12,418 nucleotides of DNA from an uncultured Muribaculaceae bacterium (GTDB taxonomy: Bacteria > Bacteroidota > Bacteroidia > Bacteroidales > Muribaculaceae), in contig CAJUAT010000067.1 of assembly GCA_910584525.1 (NCBI GenBank), positions 1 through 12,418 on the forward strand. The letters are read 5' to 3'. Below the pieces are notes generated by a model. That model was given only the letters and a program-made list of their open reading frames with translations, was not told the DNA's origin and searched no databases. Position 1 is the stretch's first letter. The number at the start of each line of letters is the position of its first letter. A program made the position numbers and the translations under genes. This document shows positions 1-6,084 of this stretch, piece by piece.

Positions 1-2
1 TA

Positions 3-54
3 TCGCTCAATTTTATAATCTGAAATCAGCAAGTTGAACTTGCGAAACTTGAAT
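3..54 (+). repeat. 52-bp repeat, left copy (inverted partner at 12367-12418)
   Basis: This stretch is the exact reverse complement of the last 52 bases of the window. Read outward from the window it starts ATTCAAGTTTCGCAAG and ends AAATTGAGCGA. Identity stops abruptly at position 54/55, where the sequence becomes transposase coding. It holds short internal repeats: CAAGTT twice and AACTTG once within about 22 bp. In the frame of the transposase it supplies 12 foreign codons and then TAA. The likeliest reading is the end of a multi-copy mobile element inserted at both edges. A recombinase-driven inversion site or a repeat-limited assembly end are alternatives. That the repeat exists is certain; its nature is inferred. 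Confidence 0.9.
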
Positions 55-483
55 TCCTTTATAGGTGATACCGAGCATGAGGATATTGATGTTGAAATCG
101 CCGAACTCCCAGTTGGTGCGGTCCATGCTCAGAACAACTCCCTCCTTGACGGGGAGCAGCGAGAATATCATGCGCGCCACCAGATCAAGGCTGAGGGCAT
201 AATGGGCGATGAAGCGTTGTATGCGTCGCAAGTTGGAATCCCGCTCCACAGCAGTAGGCATCGCCGAGGCAAGCTTGTGCAGACTCACGGTCTGCACCAC
301 GCACAAGGCGTGAAGTACAAAAGCCATGAGCCTTATACGGGCCAGATTCATCGAATTTCCAAAATGCTCTTGCATAATTGGGAGGATTTGGTTAACTTTG
401 ACCAAGTCCTTGGAGTCAGTAATCTTCATAGAAAAAGCTGCGAACTTTTCTTTAAAGTTACTGATTTTCAGGGACTTTTGCAA
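13..483 (-). pseudogene. IS4-family transposase, N-terminal half, truncated by the 52-bp repeat
   Basis: This is the N-terminal part of a DDE transposase of the IS4 type found widely in Bacteroidales, which would catalyse cut-and-paste movement of its own element. Residues 1-143 are family sequence, including the segment MDRTNWEFG at 120-128, whose Asp121 should be the first catalytic Asp. The remaining catalytic residues are absent because from residue 144 the frame runs through the 52-bp repeat and stops at TAA after 156 residues; full family members are roughly 350-400 residues. The first possible start is TTG at 483, and the first ATG is at 429; the frame is open upstream to a TGA at 523-525. 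It is very unlikely to be active. The family call is from recall, not from a search. Confidence 0.8.
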
Positions 484-561
484 ATTTAATACGCTGATAT
501 TCAGGTGTTTAATAACACATTTTCAGATTTTGTCATCTACTAAAGACTGCTACAATAAAAA

Positions 562-585
562 ACGGCGGCGCCGAAGCTCCGCCGT
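562..585 (-). terminator. Rho-independent terminator for leftward transcripts
   Basis: On the minus strand a 7-bp stem, ACGGCGG paired with CCGCCGT, encloses an inner GC pair pair around a TTCG tetraloop, and is followed directly by TTTTTTATT. This is a textbook intrinsic terminator with an extra-stable UUCG loop. It faces transcription coming from the small membrane protein gene and dnaB, and it separates them from the IS remnant. On the plus strand the stem is followed only by CCTTTTCCC, so termination of rightward transcripts would be weaker. Confidence 0.88.
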
Positions 586-809
586 CCTTTTCCCGGTCTT
601 GTTTTCTATAATACGACCCTTTGATAAGGACCTTGAATGGCCGGTAATGAGTATCTTTATAACGCCCGCTTTGTTGAAAAGGTTCTGTTGGCTTTATTAT
701 TTTGTTCTTTTCGCAACCTGCGGCAATACCTTTTCATGATACAGTTTATAGTGGTATTATTTTACTGTGGGCGGTATTTCATTCACAGCGAAATTTTAAG
801 GAACGCGCT
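586..809. other. Gap of 224 bp between terminator and small gene, no convincing CDS
   Basis: No recognised gene lies here. On the minus strand, an ATG at 737 opens a 26-codon frame ending at 657 that would encode a very basic peptide beginning MKRYCRRLRK. It has no supporting context and is probably chance. The stretch is most simply the long 3' untranslated region of the 810-1034 gene, running to the terminator at 562-585. An sRNA processed from, or started within, this region is possible, but I see no known RNA family. Confidence 0.5.
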
Positions 810-1034
810 CTAACCGTTGGTCACTCCGGTAAGGTCTTCGAAAAGGCCAATGGTATAGAGCCAGTAGAGCAATATGAAGATGAGTATCAGCACTCCGAGC
901 CAGAGCCAAAGCTTGTTGACCTTGCGTGTGGAGTTCTCGCGACGCTCCTTGTGTTCCAGCCTGATGTGATTCACATCCTCCTGGACTTCCTCGCGTTCAC
1001 GTGCGATTTTATTTTCTTTTTCCTTGGATTCCAT
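810..1034 (-). CDS. Small single-pass membrane protein, function unknown
   Basis: I do not recognise the family. From ATG at 1034 the product is 74 residues. Residues 1-38 are highly charged (Lys/Glu/Arg-rich) and helix-prone, possibly a short coiled coil on the cytoplasmic side. A single hydrophobic segment of about 20 residues (WLWLGVLILIFILLYWLY) follows, then a short polar tail ending in TGVTNG. Basic residues just before the membrane segment suggest N-in, C-out. An upstream in-frame TTG at 1070 would add 12 residues, but ATG is preferred. It lies downstream of dnaB on the same strand and may be read with it or from a weak promoter in the 86-bp gap. The terminator at 562-585 ends the unit. 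Coding is supported by the sharp charged/hydrophobic layout. Confidence 0.65.
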   Translation of the reverse strand: MESKEKENKIAREREEVQEDVNHIRLEHKERRENSTRKVNKLWLWLGVLILIFILLYWLYTIGLFEDLTGVTNG

Positions 1035-1075
1035 AACCTTTGTTTTTTTTGTTCTTTGTAAATAAAACAAAGGTT
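1035..1075. repeat. 12-bp perfect inverted repeat next to the small gene start
   Basis: AACCTTTGTTTT at 1035-1046 is the reverse complement of AAAACAAAGGTT at 1064-1075, with a 17-bp A/T-rich spacer. The left arm touches the ATG of the 810-1034 gene. The right arm overlaps a weak -7-like box on the minus strand (TAACCTTTG). It could be an operator, an RNA hairpin masking the start, or chance in A/T-rich DNA. It is not a good terminator for dnaB, as the stem is A/U-rich and lacks a following U-run. Confidence 0.55.
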
Positions 1076-1120
1076 AACGGGGAAATGTTCGCGTAAAGTT
1101 AAAAAAATCAAAGAAGGGGG

Positions 1121-2701
1121 TTAAAAAGGCACCTGGTCTTCGCCGGGGCCGGGGAGGATGTCTGGGTTGGTGTCGGGAGCGGCGGGGAAGCTGAAGTTCG
1201 ACATGGGGATATTGTTGCTGTCGTCGTTCATGCGGCTTTGGCGGCGCCCTGTTTCGCCGTGCGACTCCTGGCTGCTGCTGCCGAAGGCCTGCTGCATGAG
1301 CTGGTATCCTTCGTCCCAGTTTTCGAAGCGGGCATATTTGCCCACGAACCGCAGCTTGACATCGCCTACGGCGCCGCTGCGGTGTTTGGCAACTATGAGC
1401 TGCGCCAATCCGCGTATGTCGTTGCCATCCTTGTCTTCGGTACTTTTTGTGTAGTACTCGGGGCGGTGTATGAAGCAAACGATGTCGGCATCCTGCTCAA
1501 TGGCACCCGATTCGCGTAGGTCGGAGAGCACGGGACGCTTGTCCTCGCGGGTTTCGGTGCTTCGGTTCAGCTGCGAGAGGGCTATGATGGGAATCTCGAG
1601 CTCCTTGGCGAGGGCCTTGAGGGAGCGCGAGATGGTCGACACCTCCTGTTCGCGGCTGCCGAGTTTAAGTCCCGTGGCGTTCATGAGCTGCAGGTAGTCG
1701 ATCATGATAATCTTCACGCCGCGTTCCCTGACGAGCCGTCGCGCCTTGGTGCGCAGTTCGGTAATGCTGAGGCCGGCGGTCTCGTCGAGATAGAGAGGAG
1801 AATTGTATACGCTGTTGAGGCGGCTGTTGAGCCTGTCCCATTCTTCGGGCGACACCTGGCCGCTCTTGATCTGATGACCGTCGAGTTCGCCGATGTTGCT
1901 TATCAGACGCTTCACAAGCTCCACGTTGGCCATCTCGAGCGTGAAGAGCCCCACGGGTATGTTGTAGTCTATGGCCATGTTCTTGGCCATGGTGAGGGCA
2001 AAGGCCGTCTTGCCCATCGCCGGACGCGCCGCTATGATGATAAGGTTGGAGTTCTGCCAGCCCGACGTCATCTTGTCGAGTTCCGTAAAGCCTGTCTGCA
2101 GTCCGGAAAGGCCCGTTTTAGACTCCCTGGCCGCATGAATCTGCTCTATGGCCTGGGTAAGTACCGGGTCGATGGGCGTCACCTCCCTCTTCATATGGTT
2201 CTGGGCTATGGCGAACAGCTGTCCCTCAGCCTGCTGGAGCAGGTCTTCCACATCGTTGCCCTCGTCGAAGGCTCCTTCGCTCACCTTGCTCGAGAAAGTG
2301 ATGAGCCTGCGCGCCAGAAATTTCTGAGCCAGAATCTTGGCATGATATTCTATGTTTGCCGCGGAGTACACCTGGCTGGTGAGTTCGGCGATTCTGACAG
2401 CGCCGCCGATTTCCTTTAGATTGCCGTCGCTGCGCAGCTGGTCGGTCACGGTGCGCATGTCGATGGGCCGCTGGTTGAGACCCAGTGTGGATATGGCTTC
2501 GAAAATCTTGGCGTTGTTGGGGTCGTAGAAGGTGTCAGGTGTCAGTATGTCGGCCACATTGGAATAGGCATCCTTCTCGAGCATGAGAGCGCCGAGAACC
2601 ACCTCCTCGAGTTCCGTGTCGTGGGGAGGCAGCTTACCCGTCGGGCTTTCCGCCGGGGCTTCGTATTTCTTACGGTTGTTGTATCTTGTCTGGTCGGCCA
2701 T
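1121..2701 (-). CDS. dnaB: Replicative DNA helicase DnaB
   Basis: This is the hexameric 5'-3' helicase that unwinds the replication fork and binds primase. From ATG at 2701 the product is 526 residues; a non-ATG in-frame extension to 2737 is less likely because it would overlap the promoter region. The N-terminal primase-interaction domain spans about 28-130. The RecA-like C-terminal domain starts near 195, with Walker A ARPAMGKT at 225-232, Glu256 in GLFTLEM, Walker B IIMIDYLQL with Asp335, the ALSQLNR sensor at 374-380, and the VAKHRSG segment at 437-443 holding the likely arginine finger Arg441. The first 27 residues are a polar extension. Residues from about 471 form a Ser/Gln/Asn-rich tail ending EDQVPF, which resembles the acidic tip of SSB. 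The tail makes it longer than E. coli DnaB (471). It has its own promoter upstream. Confidence 0.97.
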   Translation of the reverse strand: MADQTRYNNRKKYEAPAESPTGKLPPHDTELEEVVLGALMLEKDAYSNVADILTPDTFYDPNNAKIFEAISTLGLNQRPIDMRTVTDQLRSDGNLKEIGGAVRIAELTSQVYSAANIEYHAKILAQKFLARRLITFSSKVSEGAFDEGNDVEDLLQQAEGQLFAIAQNHMKREVTPIDPVLTQAIEQIHAARESKTGLSGLQTGFTELDKMTSGWQNSNLIIIAARPAMGKTAFALTMAKNMAIDYNIPVGLFTLEMANVELVKRLISNIGELDGHQIKSGQVSPEEWDRLNSRLNSVYNSPLYLDETAGLSITELRTKARRLVRERGVKIIMIDYLQLMNATGLKLGSREQEVSTISRSLKALAKELEIPIIALSQLNRSTETREDKRPVLSDLRESGAIEQDADIVCFIHRPEYYTKSTEDKDGNDIRGLAQLIVAKHRSGAVGDVKLRFVGKYARFENWDEGYQLMQQAFGSSSQESHGETGRRQSRMNDDSNNIPMSNFSFPAAPDTNPDILPGPGEDQVPF

Positions 2702-2734
2702 CGTATGCTTGGGAAATTGCCTGTTTGCCGACTG

Positions 2735-2766
2735 CAAAGTTACAAAACTTCGCGGCCAATTACAAG
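2735..2766 (-). promoter_or_regulatory. Bacteroidetes-type promoter of dnaB
   Basis: On the minus strand TAACTTTG (2735-2742) matches the Bacteroidetes -7 consensus TAnnTTTG exactly and is followed by CA. CTTG (2763-2766) sits 20 bp upstream as a one-mismatch -33 box. Transcription would start near 2728, giving a leader of about 27 nt before the ATG at 2701. The location in the menA-dnaB gap supports separate expression of dnaB. Confidence 0.7.
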
Positions 2767-2780
2767 TGCCAATTTTAAGG

Positions 2781-3665
2781 TCAGTTGCAGGCGAGTGTTA
2801 TGAGCAGCCATATTGCGAATGCCGACACGAGCATGGCCGTTTTGCCGAGCACCGGGTTCAGCTCATGTCCCCGGGAGGCCTTCATCTCTGTCCACAGCAG
2901 CCATGACAGGTTCACATACAATACCGGGCCGAGCATCCACCATATGCCGGTGAATGGGATTATGGCCATAACCGTTATGATTGTGGCGGCAATTGCATTT
3001 GCCATGTAGAGGATGGCGGTGGCGCGGGTGCCGATGATTACGGCGAGGGTACGTTTGCCGACCTTGCGGTCGTCGTCGTAATCACGGTAATTGTTGACAA
3101 TCATGATATTGGCGATCATGAGGCCGAGAGCCAGGGAGAGAGGTAGCGCAAGGGGGAGAACGCTCCATGAGCCTGTCTGCAGATAGGCGGTGAGCGTCAC
3201 GGGGAGAATGCCGAAGAATATGACCACGGCAATTTCCCCGAGGCCGTGATGCGACAGCGGCCATGGTCCCGCGGAGTATGCTATGGCGAATACCGCTATG
3301 GCTATTCCGATGGGGATAAGCCACCATCCGCCCCATATGAGTAGAGAGCAACCGAGGGCGCAGGTTACGGCCATGAGTATGATTACGGCGTTGAGCATAG
3401 CGCGTGGCGATATGTCGCCTTCGGTGACGCCTCGCCGGAAGCCCTCGCGTCCTTTGGCGTCAAGCCCGTTGCGGTAATCGAAATATTCATTGGCGAAATT
3501 GGAGACAATCTGCGCCATCACCGCGAAAAGGAGACATATGATGCAGGGGAGCAGGCGGAAACCGTTCATATGGCATGCGCAGCCGGTGCCGGCCAGCACT
3601 CCTGATATTGATGCCGGGAGGGTACGCAACCGTATCGCCTCCACCCATGCTTTTGCCGTAGCCAT
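2781..3665 (-). CDS. menA: 1,4-dihydroxy-2-naphthoate polyprenyltransferase
   Basis: MenA joins a polyprenyl chain to 1,4-dihydroxy-2-naphthoate, the membrane step that makes demethylmenaquinone. The product has 294 residues and about eight or nine membrane segments, as expected for the UbiA superfamily. The first Asp-rich, Mg-diphosphate-binding motif is NEYFDYRNGLD at 59-69, followed by GFRRG. The second is NNYRDYDDDRKVGKRT at 191-206. Both are MenA-like rather than UbiA-like. The ATG at 3665 begins 2 bp after the stop of the ADP-ribosylglycohydrolase gene, so the two are almost certainly co-transcribed. No other men genes are in the window. Menaquinone is the usual respiratory quinone of Bacteroidales, which fits the host. 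Confidence 0.95.
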   Translation of the reverse strand: MATAKAWVEAIRLRTLPASISGVLAGTGCACHMNGFRLLPCIICLLFAVMAQIVSNFANEYFDYRNGLDAKGREGFRRGVTEGDISPRAMLNAVIILMAVTCALGCSLLIWGGWWLIPIGIAIAVFAIAYSAGPWPLSHHGLGEIAVVIFFGILPVTLTAYLQTGSWSVLPLALPLSLALGLMIANIMIVNNYRDYDDDRKVGKRTLAVIIGTRATAILYMANAIAATIITVMAIIPFTGIWWMLGPVLYVNLSWLLWTEMKASRGHELNPVLGKTAMLVSAFAIWLLITLACN

Positions 3666-3667
3666 CT

Positions 3668-4612
3668 CTATCGCATTATATTCTTCCGGACATAGTCGGT
3701 GATGCGGTCGGCGAGGATATCGAGGCGCTCTTTGTCGATAATTTCCTCCTTGATGTCGGGGAGGGCGTCGAAACCGAATCGGAGACCGGCGAAAGCGCCC
3801 GAAATGGCGGCATTCGTATCGGCATCGCCGCCCTGGTCGATGATGGAATATATGTAGTCTTCAGCCTTTTGGCAATGCCATACGGGCCAAAGGCCGGCGG
3901 CCATGCTCTTGCGCGTGTACATCATGGTGTCTTCGTCGTCGATGCCTATCGTGTTGATATCCTCATGAAGGGTAGCCTCCAGGAAAGGTATCGTTCTGGC
4001 ATCGGCTGCATAGCATATGGCGGTAAGGTCGTCGAATGGAGCCGGCTCGCCGGTATGCAGCAGACAATGTGTCATGTATGCAATGACCATCGTCGACGAT
4101 ACGCAGCGGGAGTCGTCGTTGGTGAGGAGCACCATCCGGCGAGTGGTCTGTCCGAGCTGCTCGCGGGAGCAAAGCAAACCGCTCACGATACCGCGCTGTA
4201 TCGCCTCATTGGAGGCTTCGGAGAGCTTCTGCCGCCGCCATGTCTCGTGGGTCTTCAGTATGGGATTCTCCACCCATCCCGGATTGTTCATCACGGCGCG
4301 GAGCACGGGTGAGGTATCGCCGGATAAGGCGTCGAAAGTCTTCTTTATGTATTTAGCGGCCTCATATACGTCGAAGTCTCCATTGTCGAGAATCTGCTCG
4401 CAGAGGCATATCATGAACTCTGTGTCGTTGGTCCATTGTCCCGGCTGCCACTGGCTGCGGTGGGCGTCGCGGATGATGTCGGAGAAACGTCGGCATTTGT
4501 CGGGATAATATCCGGCAATCTCCTCGCGGGTCATGAACTCGGTGCCCAACCCGAGGGCATCGCCCAATGCAAAGCCGTATAGCGCTCCTTTGATGCGGTC
4601 ATGTAGTGTCAT
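3668..4612 (-). CDS. ADP-ribosylglycohydrolase family protein (DraG/ARH-like)
   Basis: The family removes ADP-ribose from proteins, nucleic acids or small molecules using a binuclear Mg centre inside an all-helical fold. The 314-residue product covers the full domain. It begins with KGALYGFALGDALG at 8-21, has the metal motif as WTNDT at 60-64 (usually WTDDT), TNDDSRC at 164-170 (usually THxDxRC), and GGDADTNAAISGAFAG at 261-276, with Asp263, Asp265 and Thr266 as expected metal ligands. Asn62 in place of the usual first Asp is notable, but the rest of the site is intact. Start ATG at 4612 places the family motif at its normal distance from the N terminus. It heads a two-gene unit with menA; no partner ADP-ribosyltransferase is visible. 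The substrate cannot be told from sequence. Confidence 0.9.
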   Translation of the reverse strand: MTLHDRIKGALYGFALGDALGLGTEFMTREEIAGYYPDKCRRFSDIIRDAHRSQWQPGQWTNDTEFMICLCEQILDNGDFDVYEAAKYIKKTFDALSGDTSPVLRAVMNNPGWVENPILKTHETWRRQKLSEASNEAIQRGIVSGLLCSREQLGQTTRRMVLLTNDDSRCVSSTMVIAYMTHCLLHTGEPAPFDDLTAICYAADARTIPFLEATLHEDINTIGIDDEDTMMYTRKSMAAGLWPVWHCQKAEDYIYSIIDQGGDADTNAAISGAFAGLRFGFDALPDIKEEIIDKERLDILADRITDYVRKNIMR

Positions 4613-4647
4613 AAGATAGATTTGTTAAGTGTGTTCTTCTTGTTCAT
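4609..4647 (-). CDS. Possible 12-codon leader ORF coupled to the ADP-ribosylglycohydrolase gene
   Basis: An ATG at 4647 opens a tiny frame reading MNKKNTLNKSIL and ending in a TGA that overlaps the ATG of the downstream gene (ATGA). It lies in the transcribed leader if the promoter at 4679-4709 is right. The exact stop/start overlap is what translational coupling would look like. At this length chance is quite possible, and no regulatory codon run is obvious apart from Asn/Lys richness. Confidence 0.3.
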   Translation of the reverse strand: MNKKNTLNKSIL

Positions 4648-4678
4648 CGTTATCAGAGCTGTCTCTCCGATTTTGCTG

Positions 4679-4709
4679 TAAAATTAACTAAAATTGTTAA
4701 CAATACAAA
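4679..4709 (-). promoter_or_regulatory. Promoter of the ADP-ribosylglycohydrolase-menA unit, with palindrome in the spacer
   Basis: On the minus strand TTTG (4706-4709) is followed after exactly 19 bp by TAATTTTA (4679-4686), one mismatch from the -7 consensus TAnnTTTG. The spacer holds a perfect 12-bp palindrome, ATTGTTAACAAT, at 4693-4704, placed where a repressor would compete with RNA polymerase. The start of transcription would be near 4672, giving a leader of about 60 nt. Confidence 0.65.
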
Positions 4710-4724
4710 AAAGTGCCACACTTT
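4706..4724 (-). terminator. Weak terminator-like hairpin at the end of tadA
   Basis: On the minus strand AAAGTG-TGG-CACTTT forms a 6-bp stem with a 3-nt loop followed by TTTTG, starting inside the tadA stop codon. The stem is A/U-rich and short, so termination may be partial. Its U-run overlaps the -33 box of the next promoter. Confidence 0.35.
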
Positions 4725-5175
4725 ATTTTCTTCGTAGCTTGAAGAAGTCGGACATGAGGGCGGCGCAGTCGTCGGCAAGGAGGCCGGAATCTACAATAGT
4801 CTTGGGATGCAGCGGCGAGGGGTCGTTGCCGAAATATGACAGGAAACCTCTTTTGACGTCGGGGGTTCCGTAGACTATGCGGCCTATCTGGCACCATCCC
4901 AGGGCTCCGGCGCACATCATACATGGTTCCACGGTGACGTAAATCGTGCAGTCGGGCAGGTATTTGCCGCCGAGGGTGTTGGCGGCGGCGGTTATCGCCA
5001 TGATTTCGGCATGGGCGGTGACATCCTTGAGAGCCTCGGTCATGTTGTGGCCACGGCCTACTATGCGGTTGCGGCTCACTATCACGGCGCCCACCGGCAC
5101 TTCTCCTTCGGCGCCGGCCGCTTCTGCCTCCAGAATGGCCTGACGCATCCACCTCTCGTCTTCTTTGGTAATCAC
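4723..5175 (-). CDS. tadA: tRNA-specific adenosine deaminase
   Basis: TadA converts adenosine 34 of tRNA-Arg(ACG) to inosine at the wobble position. The 150-residue product has the cytidine-deaminase zinc fold: TAHAEIMAI with His55 as zinc ligand and Glu57 as proton shuttle, and EPCMMCAGAL with zinc ligands Cys85 and Cys88. The GEVPVGAVIV strand and the ITAAANTLGGKYL segment are typical of Bacteroidales TadA. The preferred start is GTG at 5175, which overlaps the ispH stop as GTGA. The only nearby ATG is codon 10 and would remove the start of the first helix. It is the last gene of the operon. A general nucleoside deaminase is the alternative, but spacing and length favour TadA. Confidence 0.93.
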   Translation of the reverse strand: MITKEDERWMRQAILEAEAAGAEGEVPVGAVIVSRNRIVGRGHNMTEALKDVTAHAEIMAITAAANTLGGKYLPDCTIYVTVEPCMMCAGALGWCQIGRIVYGTPDVKRGFLSYFGNDPSPLHPKTIVDSGLLADDCAALMSDFFKLRRK

Positions 5176-6083
5176 TGATTTTCAGGTGTTGATTCTGTAA
5201 GGTTGATGATTTTGGCGGCCACTTCCTCCATGAGCCATGCCGGTGTGGAAGTGGCGCCGCATATCCCTATGGAGCGAGCTCCTTCAAACCAGGATGCATC
5301 CACGCCTTCGCTGTCGGTCACGGCATGGGTTCTCCCGTTGGCCGACAGACATTCGCCGTAGAGCACCTTGCCGTTTGACGACTTGGCTCCCGTCACGAAC
5401 ACAATCACGTCATGGTTCTTGGCAAAGTCGCGTATCTTGTCGGAACGAGTGGCCACTTGCCGGCATATCGTGTCGAAAAACTCGAATTTTCCGCGAGTCT
5501 TGTGGTTACGGATGGCGTCAACCACCTGCCGGAAGCCGTCGAGGCTCATGGTGGTCTGCGAATAAAGGAGAATGTCCTTGTCAAGGTCAAGGGTGTCGAG
5601 CTGGCCGGGCTGCTGTATCACCACGGCTTCGCCGTTGGTCTGTCCTACGAGTCCGTTCACCTCGGCATGTCCGTTCTTGCCGTAAATCAGGAATATGGGC
5701 ATTTCCTTTCTGAGGCCGCTTTCGAGTTCGGCGCGGGCCTTGTCGTAAGCCTCCTTGATACGTCGCTGCAGGCGCAGTACCACGGGACAGGTGGCGTCGA
5801 TAACCTGTATGTTGTTTTTGCGCAGTATGTCGTAGGTCGACGGGGGTTCGCCGTGTGCGCGCAGAAGCACCGTGGTGTCGTGGAGGCTCGTCAGGTCGGC
5901 ATGGGTTATTGTCTCCAGACCCAACCGGCGCAGGCGTTCCACTTCCGAGGCATTGTGCACGATATCTCCGAGGCATCTCAGCGAGCCGGTACGCGACAAT
6001 TCGACTTCCGCTTTCTGAATGGCCGTGACCACACCGAAGCAGAAGCCGGAATTGGCGTCAATCTCTATCTTGACGGAGGGCAT
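5172..6083 (-). CDS. ispH: 4-hydroxy-3-methylbut-2-enyl diphosphate reductase
   Basis: IspH (LytB) reduces HMBPP to IPP and DMAPP in the last step of the MEP isoprenoid pathway using a 4Fe-4S cluster. The three cluster cysteines are Cys15 (SGFCFGVV), Cys99 (DATCPVV) and Cys207 (DTICRQ), matching E. coli C12, C96 and C197. His43, the LRAHGEP segment (His77), NGHAEVNG with His139 and Glu141, and KSSNGK at 234-239 form the diphosphate site. I chose ATG at 6083 (303 residues): it starts 1 bp after the cmk stop and gives the normal short N terminus. In-frame ATG at 6098 and TTG at 6104 inside cmk are possible. It is translationally linked to cmk upstream and tadA downstream. Confidence 0.96.
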   Translation of the reverse strand: MPSVKIEIDANSGFCFGVVTAIQKAEVELSRTGSLRCLGDIVHNASEVERLRRLGLETITHADLTSLHDTTVLLRAHGEPPSTYDILRKNNIQVIDATCPVVLRLQRRIKEAYDKARAELESGLRKEMPIFLIYGKNGHAEVNGLVGQTNGEAVVIQQPGQLDTLDLDKDILLYSQTTMSLDGFRQVVDAIRNHKTRGKFEFFDTICRQVATRSDKIRDFAKNHDVIVFVTGAKSSNGKVLYGECLSANGRTHAVTDSEGVDASWFEGARSIGICGATSTPAWLMEEVAAKIINLTESTPENQ

Positions 6084-6084
6084 T

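Noticed and set aside
34..489. Plus-strand 151-codon frame at the left edge
   Set aside because: It overlaps the IS4 transposase remnant on the other strand, has no recognisable domain, and starts in the repeat.
657..737. Minus-strand 26-codon basic ORF
   Set aside because: Too short, no promoter or conserved context; mentioned only as part of the untranslated gap.
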